From Notamacropus eugenii (taxonomy: Eukaryota; Chordata; Mammalia; Diprotodontia; Macropodidae), in contig NC_092876.1 of the NCBI RefSeq assembly GCF_028372415.1, forward strand, positions 217,421,528 to 217,485,527: a stretch of DNA of 64,000 bases, in the 5' to 3' direction. Made by a program: the position numbers and the translations under genes. How positions within the stretch are numbered: position 1 is the first letter of the stretch; every line of letters starts with the position of its first letter. Positions 56,956 through 64,000 of the stretch are shown here, piece by piece. The notes beneath the pieces were generated by a model. That model did no database searches, had not been told where the DNA came from, and worked only from the letters and a program-made list of their open reading frames with translations.

Positions 56956-57825
56956 AAAAAATATTGTAGTAATAGATTTAAAATGTATAAAATTGAAGTA
57001 CGTTTCATTAAATGTAACTGAATTATTTTAGGGTGAGGTCTTTTTGAAGCCCATCCTATCCTCTGGGAGAGGAGTAATTAATTTTTGAACAAGAAAAAGT
57101 TTGCTTTCTGTGTCAATTACATTAAATTATTAATACTTTATATATAATGATTAATAGTGAGGTAATAAAAATCCATATAGTATCTAGAGTTTAGGAGCAG
57201 AATTAGATAGAAGCTGAAAGTGCAGTTTTATACTACTGTTTAATGTATAGAAAGTGATTACTACTCAAAAACATTTGGCAGGTTAGTTCCTAAATTTATA
57301 CTTAAGACTTAGGAAAAAGTAGTTTGAATTAATTGTCTGAAAATTGTCCTTAAATGTGATAAAATTAATATTAATTTCTGGATGAAGGATAGACATTCAT
57401 AGAAACCAGCTTTTTTTGTGGTTATTATCTTTAATCGTACTGACATTAAAGATAACCAAAATTTTCCCTTTCATTTTTCATTTCAGTTTGAATCAAGAAG
57501 GCATAAGTCCTTTGTAGATGTTAGTGTGGTGTTAATGTAGCATCAATTGGTATATAAAATTGAATATATAAAGCTATAGTAATGTGTAATTCTAAAACCT
57601 GGATTTGCCAGATTTATCCAACTTCTTGAGGGATGTTTTTAGTATAATTAAGAAATAAATCTCAGATAGTAAGACACTCATTAATAGTGAATGATTCCAT
57701 TTGGAAAAAATCTTGGGATTCTTTTCAACTACAAGGTTATATGGTATGAGGCTAGAAGGTGATAATCTGAAGTGCATTTATGATTATTTTGACATGTATT
57801 TTTAAAAGTAAATTTAAATTGATAA
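56956..57825. other. AT-rich unique sequence
   Basis: A good acceptor-like tract ends at 57,486, followed by 17 open codons and a stop. No donor. Not called as an exon. Confidence 0.35.
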
Positions 57826-57829
57826 TTTC

Positions 57830-59238
57830 TATTGATAACTTATTTTTTCATCATCTGTATTTCCTAACATATCCCTCCCAGAGAGTATCTCATAATGAAG
57901 AATACTAGAGGAGGAAAAATGCTAAGTAATACTGATAATCAATACATCAAAAAAAGTCAGCTGCTTTGTACAATATTACACATAGCCCCTCACCTCTGCA
58001 GAGAAAAGGGAGGTATTTCTCAGACCTCTTTTAAAAGATCTTTTCATGTATGTTGTTGTAGTCACTTGTGTATATGTTGTAGTTGTATATGTTAATTTCT
58101 TGATTCTCTTCATTTTTATCAGTTCATATAAATATTTTCTTACTCCTTTGTGTTTATGATGTTCATCGTTTGTTCTAAAACATTGCTATTACATTACATT
58201 CATGTGCCACAGTTAGTTTAGCCATTCCCCAATAGTTGGTATTCATTTTGTTTCTACTTCTTTGCTATAATAAAGGTGCTACTATTAATATTGGTATATC
58301 TAGAATCTTTCTTTGTACTATTGACCTTCTTAGTTTATATCTAGCAGTGGGATTTTTAGTTCAAAAGATAATTTACATTTTAGTCACTTAGCATAATTCC
58401 AACTGCATTCCAGAAAGATCAGACTAATGGATAACTCAACAATGCATTAGTTTGCCTGACTTTCCACAGTCCCTCCACTGGTAACTAGTTCCATCTTTTG
58501 TTTCTTTTTCCAGTTTGCTAGTTGTAAGGTGAAAACTCAAAGTTGTTTTGATTTGCATTTCTCTTATTTTGTTTTTTTAATGATTCAGAGCTTTCTCACA
58601 AATGGTTATTAATAGTTGGTAATTCTTTTGAGAATTGTCCATATCTTTTGATGACTTATCTATTAAGTAATCAAGGTTGGCTAGTGATCAAGGTGAATGG
58701 TTACACAACTGTAGGACAACATGTATTTAAGTATCTAAAGTGTGCTTGGCTCTGGGTTAATCACAAAGAAAGATACAAGACAGTCCCCCACTCTCAAGGA
58801 ACTCATAACCTTACAGATTTTATATCATTGCTTGTTTCTTGGATATCATGCTTAGAGACACTAGATCCACGTGTTTATCTGGTGATTAGCAGTTTCTTTT
58901 GCTAGTTGTGTTTATTCCATTCGTACAAAAGCTTTTCAGTTTCATGTAATCTAAGTTAGCTATTTTCTCTTTGCTGTTCACCTTATTTGACAATCTCTTA
59001 TTTAATAATTCATCCTCTAACTATAATTATGGGAGGTACTTTTGTAATTTTCTTATTCTAAGAGCTTTAAAATTCAGATCACATACTCTTTAATGTTATT
59101 GTGGCTTTTGATATAAGACATTAATCTCATCTTAATTCCTTTGAGACTGCTTTCCAATTTTCCCAGGATTTTTTGCCAGATAGGGAATTTTTCCCTGGGT
59201 AAATAGCATTTTTAGGTTTATCAAAGAATGAGTTATTG
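57830..59238 (-). mobile_element. L1 3' region, antisense, first part
   Basis: Reversed L1 tail and ORF2 end: 'tagccattccccaatagttg', 'tatatctagcagtgggattt', 'gttttgatttgcatttctct', 'gagaattgtccatatctttt', 'cttttcagtttcatgtaatc' and 'cttttgatataagacattaa'. It is broken at about 58,690-58,820 by an L2 scrap and at 59,240 by another, and continues at 59,590. Confidence 0.85.
58690..58820 (-). mobile_element. L2 3' scrap inside L1
   Basis: 'atctaaagtgtgcttggctc', then 'actctcaaggaactcataac', reversed L2 tail. Confidence 0.65.
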
Positions 59239-59239
59239 A

Positions 59240-59588
59240 ATTCAATCAAACAATAAACATTTACCAAGCACCTGCTTACTGTGTGTCAGGAATACTGTGC
59301 TAAACACTGGAGATACAAAAAGAGGAGATTATTCTAAGGGAAGGCACTGGAATTAAGAGGGATTAGGAAAGACTTCCTCTAAAACATGAGATTTTTAGTT
59401 AGGACTTTGAAAGGAAGCCAGGGAAATCAGTTAGTGGATTTGAGAAGGGAGAGCATTCCAGGCATGGGGTGAAGCCAGAGAAAATTCCTGGAGCTCAGAG
59501 ATCTTATTCTGGAAACAATTAACAGTGGAAGATCCAGCACCTATGGGTAGAAGGAATTGTTGTTGTTTTGGTGGGGAGTGGGGTGAGG
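59240..59588 (-). mobile_element. L2 LINE fragment inside L1
   Basis: 'aataaacatttaccaagcac', 'gaagccagggaaatcagtta', 'agagcattccaggcatgggg' and 'aattcctggagctcagagat'. L1 text resumes right after it. Confidence 0.85.
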
Positions 59589-59960
59589 GGCAGGTCAAGG
59601 ATATTCCATTGATCTACTTTTTTGGTCATTTAGCCAGTACCAAATAATTTTGGTATGATATTATTGAGGCTCACTATTCCCCACTTCATTCTTTTTATCA
59701 TTATTTCCCTAGCTTTTCTAGATATTTTGTTCCCCTAGATATTTTGTTTTGTTTAGCTCTGTGAAATGTTCACTTGATACTTTGAAATAGCAATAAATCT
59801 GTAAACTTTTTAAAGTAGTATTGTCAATTATATATGGAACTGGTCTAACCATAATTACTGAATATTCTTTTATTTGTTTATTAAATGTGACTTGGTATGG
59901 TAGAGCCACTTCTAGGCATTTTATGTGTTTTCTAGCCATTTTGAATGCAGTTTTCCTTTC
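59589..59960 (-). mobile_element. L1 continuation, antisense
   Basis: 'attccattgatctacttttt', 'agccagtaccaaataatttt' and 'gtagagccacttctaggcat' correspond to the ORF2 end region, as in the human L1 'accagtaccatgctgttttg' line. Confidence 0.82.
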
Positions 59961-60019
59961 TCTTTTTTCCCTCTTGGAATTTTTTTTGGGGGGGAAGGGG
60001 ACAAGGAAGTGATATAGTC

Positions 60020-60149
60020 AAGTTAACAAGCATTTATTAAATGCTTACTAAGTGCCAGATATTGTACTAATTGCTGGTGACACAAAGAGAAGTGAAAATA
60101 CTCTTTGCCCAGAACTCACAAAGAAATGGGAAAAACGGCATTCAGGTAT

Positions 60150-60198
<49 letters not shown>

Positions 60199-60680
60199 AC
60201 TTGGAGATAATATCATAGGGAAGGCATGAGCAATCAATAAGGGGGACCAGGAAAGGTGGGATTTTACCTGAAACTTTAAGGAAGCCAGGAGGCATAGGTG
60301 TAAAGGGAGAGCATTCTGGGCATAAGGAATGAGGCAGTAAAAATGGGTGGACTTGGGAGATGAAACGTCTTGTGAGGAATTGCAAAGGCTTTTGTCATTT
60401 TGGATTATAGAATATGTGGAGGTGAATGATATATATGAATGGAAAAGTAGGAAGGAGTCAGGTTATGAAGAGCTTTAAAATCCAAACAGTAGATTTTATA
60501 TCTGATTCTGGAGGTAATAAGGAGCTATAGGAATTTATTGAGTAGTGGGGGTAATAACATGATCAGACCTGTGCTTTAAGGAAGATCACTGACAGGTTAG
60601 TGGATGACAGGAGAAAACTTGAGGCAGGGAAACTAGCCTGCAGGCTGTTGTAGTAGTCTAGGTGTGCAACTATATCAAAT
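60020..60680 (-). mobile_element. L2 LINE, antisense, with (GT)n
   Basis: 'caagcatttattaaatgctt', 'ctttaaggaagccaggaggc', 'gggagagcattctgggcata', 'gttatgaagagctttaaaat' and 'tgttgtagtagtctaggtgt' in order. Confidence 0.88.
60152..60196. repeat. (GT)22 microsatellite
   Basis: Uninterrupted GT run within the L2. Confidence 0.97.
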
Positions 60681-60799
60681 AACAGCAGGACATTCTTATT
60701 TTATTGGGAAAATTTTCTTGTTTCCTCATTGCATATGATGTTCTTGGTTTTAGAAATGTATTATACTATATATACTACATCATATTTTTAAAAAGTCTT

Positions 60800-61010
60800 G
60801 TAGAAACATTTGTTTCATTTTTGAAATATGTATTTTTTCAGTCAGCAAAAATTTTAGTTTCTCACCCTCCCACCCCACCTCTGAGAATAAAATAAAAACA
60901 AAACTCATTACAAATATATGTAGTTGATCAAAACAAAATTCCATATTAGCCATGTTCAAAAAATATTTTTCTTATTCTGAATCCATCACCTATCAGAAGA
61001 TAAGTAGCAT
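60800..61010 (-). mobile_element. L1 3' UTR end, antisense
   Basis: 'ctcaccctcccaccccacct' and 'aaaattccatattagccatg' match the host L1 3' UTR motif at 27,530-27,630. Confidence 0.7.
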
Positions 61011-61394
61011 GTTTAGATTTAACAATTAACTATAAGAGTGATGACTAAAGAGTTAAATTTGGCCTATTATTCTGAAAGCAAACTTGAATGTGCAGAAAAT
61101 TTCTGTACAAGATGAGACCAGACATCTTGAATGATTGAGTAATATAGTATTTACTAAGTACTTGTATACAGGATATCATCCTTGTCCTCTTGAAGTTTGC
61201 CATCTATGATGAACAGAAATAGGTAATTTCAATGTGTTATGAAATTTCACAGGATGCTTTTCAGGAAAATAGTCAACTAAGGATGAAATATTTTTGACAT
61301 AACTGAATTATTTACATTAGAAAATCCAAATACATAAGAAAATTAAGAAAGCATACATGTCAGCTGTATAAGAAAAAAAAAAAGGTTGGCAACA

Positions 61395-61552
61395 CAGTGT
61401 TATAAAAACAATAATGGATTTGGAGATTGTTTTAATCCCAGTTTAAATTCCTATGACCTTGGATTAGTCATTGAACTTTTTGTGGGTCTTTTTCCTCTTC
61501 TGTACTCTATATTGTATTTATTGGTTGATCTCTAAATCCTTTCAATGTTAAA
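61395..61552 (+). mobile_element. THER/MIR-type SINE, diverged
   Basis: 'atgaccttggattagtcatt' core and 'ttgatctctaaatcctttca' tail. Confidence 0.65.
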
Positions 61553-62970
61553 AAATGCTATTATTCTACAACAACGCTGATTTTATTTCTTTAGGGAAAC
61601 TATTCCAGAAGGTAAAAGAGTCAATCAGGCTTATTTTTTTGAAACATCCTAAAAGTTGCTGTGACTCAGTAGTTGGCTCCTTCTCCATGATGGATGATGA
61701 TTACCCTGGTGCACAATACTCTATTTGTGAAAGTTTTTGAATAAAAATGGAATTACCTAGTTTTATCTACTACCCACTGTTATGCTGAACTGAAAGGAAT
61801 AACTTTTTGATGTTATAAAACCTTTTAAAAGTTCTAATATCATATATCCAAGAAAGAACTTCTCTATATCTAAATCCTTTAAGGTAGTTACCATAACAAT
61901 AAATTTTGTGGCATTATATACTCTTAGAGTTGATATTAAAAATATATTAAGGTTGTTTGACAAACTTAGGAATGACAGAATGATTACCAAGAAAAACTGC
62001 AATATTATGTAATCTTGACTGATGTATACTGTTTCTCCTAGCATATTCCTTAGGGCCTATTTTGGCAAAGAATACTTGTTTGGATGGACCTTGGTTAGTC
62101 TCATCCAATAAGGCAATATCATTTAGCCACTTATTTCACCTTATCCACTTATTTATTTCTACTTTCCTATAACATTTTCAGGGTTTTACTTATACACCAA
62201 CTCTTTAATAGGCTTGTTAGGAGGTGGAAGTGAAAGTGTTTTGGAAAAGATAAAGTACAATAAAAATCAGAAATCAGAATATTTTAAGTGAGAGTGACAA
62301 AAAGAATACAAATGCCACCAGAGAGATACAAGTTAGGTGATTTGGACAGAAGTAGCATGTAACTAACAATTTAAATGCAAGTTGATTGACTAAGAGAGCT
62401 AAGAAACATTAACAGAATTATCAGGAAAGAGGAAAAGGTTGAAGATAGTACCTGGTCTATACTGGGAAAATGAAAAAAGTGAGCAGGGACTCAGATACAA
62501 ACATAGCCTGAATGAGGTCTAAGAAACCAAGTAAGTTTCACCATAATGTTAACATATCATAACCAAGACCCATCATGAAGTCTTGCTGAAACATAAAGAA
62601 CTATATAAATGTGTTATTAGCACACACCCTTCCAAAAGTGCAAAGGTACATTTCAGACTCTCTCTTAACAAATTTTGTATTGCAAGGGACCTCAGAATCC
62701 ATTTTGTTCAGATCCTTGTTTTTGTGATTTATGAACATCCAGGTCACTCTCCCTTCTCCCCTATAAATTCAGTATCAAGTCTTCCTAGCATTATTAAGTG
62801 ATAATGTTGGATAGTAATTGGAGCTGTTTAAACAAAGTCTTTTTTAAGTGCATGTTGTCTCTCTTTGCCTTTCCCTGCCCACATCAAATTGTAAAAATTT
62901 CTAATCTATCTGGAATCTACTAGTTACTTATCAAACTTTTATGGATATCCCTCAGCCAAAGAGGTTATAT
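61553..62970. other. AT-rich unique sequence
   Basis: A 61-codon frame at 61,555-61,740 contains an acceptor-like tract (…TTTATTTCTTTAG, ending 61,594) and stops in TGAATAAA. Unproven. Nothing else recognised. Confidence 0.35.
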
Positions 62971-62976
62971 TCCCCC

Positions 62977-62993
62977 CACCACCACCACCACCA
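62977..62993. repeat. (ACC)n microsatellite
   Basis: Five to six ACC units preceded by a C run. Confidence 0.9.
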
Positions 62994-63865
62994 TCTAATA
63001 CCAGTAATTAATTACTTTAAAACTAGAAACTGATTCTAAATGTAGGGCTCTTTTCAATGTATCATGCTCAAAGTAATAATACTGTATTTCTCTAAAAATA
63101 TCTTGTATTTCATGTTTTTAGCTAAATCAAATTGGTCAGTTTTTTCACCTCCCTCTCTCCTTCATTAGTTCAAATTATCTAAGACTTAGTTTTTAGCAGT
63201 GTACTATGTAACACAAAAGATTTTTTCCATTCTAAAAAGGTAGCAAGTCACTTCATAGGTTTTCTTTTTTTGTAAACTGAAATTTAAATTTTAACTGAAA
63301 TGTATTTAAACTGTAATTTAGAAGATAAATTTCCATTTAGAGTGAGAAATCAATGAATGAGAGTATATTAAAACAAAAAACACTTTTAAATTTCTAAGAA
63401 CAGTTGGGATTATAGGTTATATTAATCAACTTGATTAACATGGAATTGGGTAGAGTAAATGATTATTTTTGAAGTGATTAATTTGTGAAGTCAGTGATTT
63501 TTTAAAAGCTTACTGTGGTAGGATTCCTAAATTTTACTCTTAAATAGGCATTTTGTTTTTAAAGATCATAGTAAAGTTGCTAGAATTTTTTGATACTTTG
63601 TTTCGATTGTCATGTAGCAAAATTTTTCAGACTACAGATACAATTTAACTGACTTGTTAATAGCATTGTCAGTAGTGATTTCAGTTATTTCCTTGATTAC
63701 CCTGAAAAACGACCATTTTTTTTGAGAAAGTTAAAGATACTGTAAAAGCACTCTAATTTAGAATAATGAGGAGGGTTCAATGTCTTGGGGAAAGTTTTAA
63801 TTGCTGAATATTCTTAAAGGAAAAGCTTTTAAAATTTGATATAAAAATTATCAGTTTTTGGTACT
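62994..63865. other. AT-rich unique sequence
   Basis: No feature recognised up to the UBE2C copy. Confidence 0.4.
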
Positions 63866-64000
63866 TGCCACCCGGGAGTTTTCTCTTTCTCTCTGGTCCC
63901 CCATGGCCTCGCAGAATCGTGACCCAGGTGCCATGAGCGCCGCTGCTACCACCCGTAAGGGTGCTGAGCCTGGGACGTGCGCAGCCTGAGGGTCCATGGG
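63865..64000 (+). pseudogene. UBE2C (pseudogene): UBE2C processed pseudogene, 5' end
   Basis: ATG at 63,903 opens MASQNRDPGAMSAAATTRKG, then AEP-TCAA and a stop (TGA, 63,987-63,989). UBE2C, the ubiquitin-conjugating E2 of the anaphase-promoting complex, starts MASQNRDP and continues ...RKGAEPSGGAARGPVG. After the stop the reading GSMG lines up with GPVG, so the TGA sits exactly at the arginine codon. CGA-to-TGA, and CCN-to-TCC and GTG-to-ATG in the next codons, are C-to-T/G-to-A changes typical of CpG decay. The sharp CpG-rich text appears abruptly in AT-rich intron. Expected product length is about 179 residues, so most lies outside the window. Whether the original introns are absent cannot be seen here, and a damaged true gene copy is less likely. 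Confidence 0.85.

Noticed and set aside
57486..57540. Strong acceptor-like tract followed by 17 open codons
   Set aside because: No donor, no poly(A) signal nearby and no recognisable peptide; such tracts are frequent in T-rich introns.
1..64000. CRISPR arrays, operons, bacterial insertion sequences or tRNA/rRNA genes
   Set aside because: No spaced direct repeats, no bacterial gene density, and the tRNA-like segments are SINE heads. The window is vertebrate nuclear DNA.

Overview
The window is typical of a marsupial nuclear genome and probably an Australian one. It is AT-rich and intron/intergenic-like, and much of it is old retrotransposon. The evidence is the mix of families: L1 in its marsupial form, L2 and L3/CR1 relics, MIR/THER-type SINEs, RTE (BovB-like) LINEs, and a tRNA-derived CORE-SINE with an RTE-like tail and clean target-site duplications. 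The SINE common in American opossums was not seen, which favours an Australian lineage; that last step is an inference.

No intact protein-coding gene could be recognised. The one clear gene landmark is a CpG-rich promoter region at about 15.48-17.52 kb. It has three CCAAT boxes at 15,625-15,687, a probable non-coding first exon ending at a strong splice donor (GT at 16,100), a G-quadruplex-like run, two short upstream ORFs, a long C/T-rich tract, and a second GC-rich block ending in another plausible donor (GT at 17,431). If transcription runs rightwards, the rest of the window is mostly one large first intron. I cannot name the gene. A GTGAGT donor on the minus strand at 15,074-15,079 may mark a divergent transcript.

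Layout: 0-1.2 kb, an L1 tail carrying a full-length-like 7SL RNA pseudogene. 2.5-15 kb, upstream flank with MIR, a CR1-type ORF1 relic, L2, CORE-SINE, L1, RTE and an unmasked candidate conserved block at 13.56-14.04 kb. 15.5-17.5 kb, the promoter. 19-27.4 kb, intron with a hAT-like element, RTE, SINEs and L2. 27.48-34.84 kb, a nested minus-strand L1 cluster: an internally deleted L1 interrupted by a 2.8-kb ORF1-only (half-L1-like) element, with an extra L1 5' end stacked behind it. 34.85-44.4 kb, L3 and L2 copies in opposite orientations, one split by an RTE with a 40-bp target-site duplication. 44.9-53 kb, SINEs, a mariner MITE, an LTR-like block, candidate conserved sequence and a near-perfect 184-bp hairpin. 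53-63.8 kb, SINEs, a long antisense L1 interrupted by L2 pieces, and AT-rich unique sequence. At the right edge (63,903) a processed copy of UBE2C begins, with a premature stop.

The retroelements do not work together as a host pathway. Their nesting gives a relative chronology: L2/L3 oldest, then L1 and RTE, then half-L1 and CORE-SINE.
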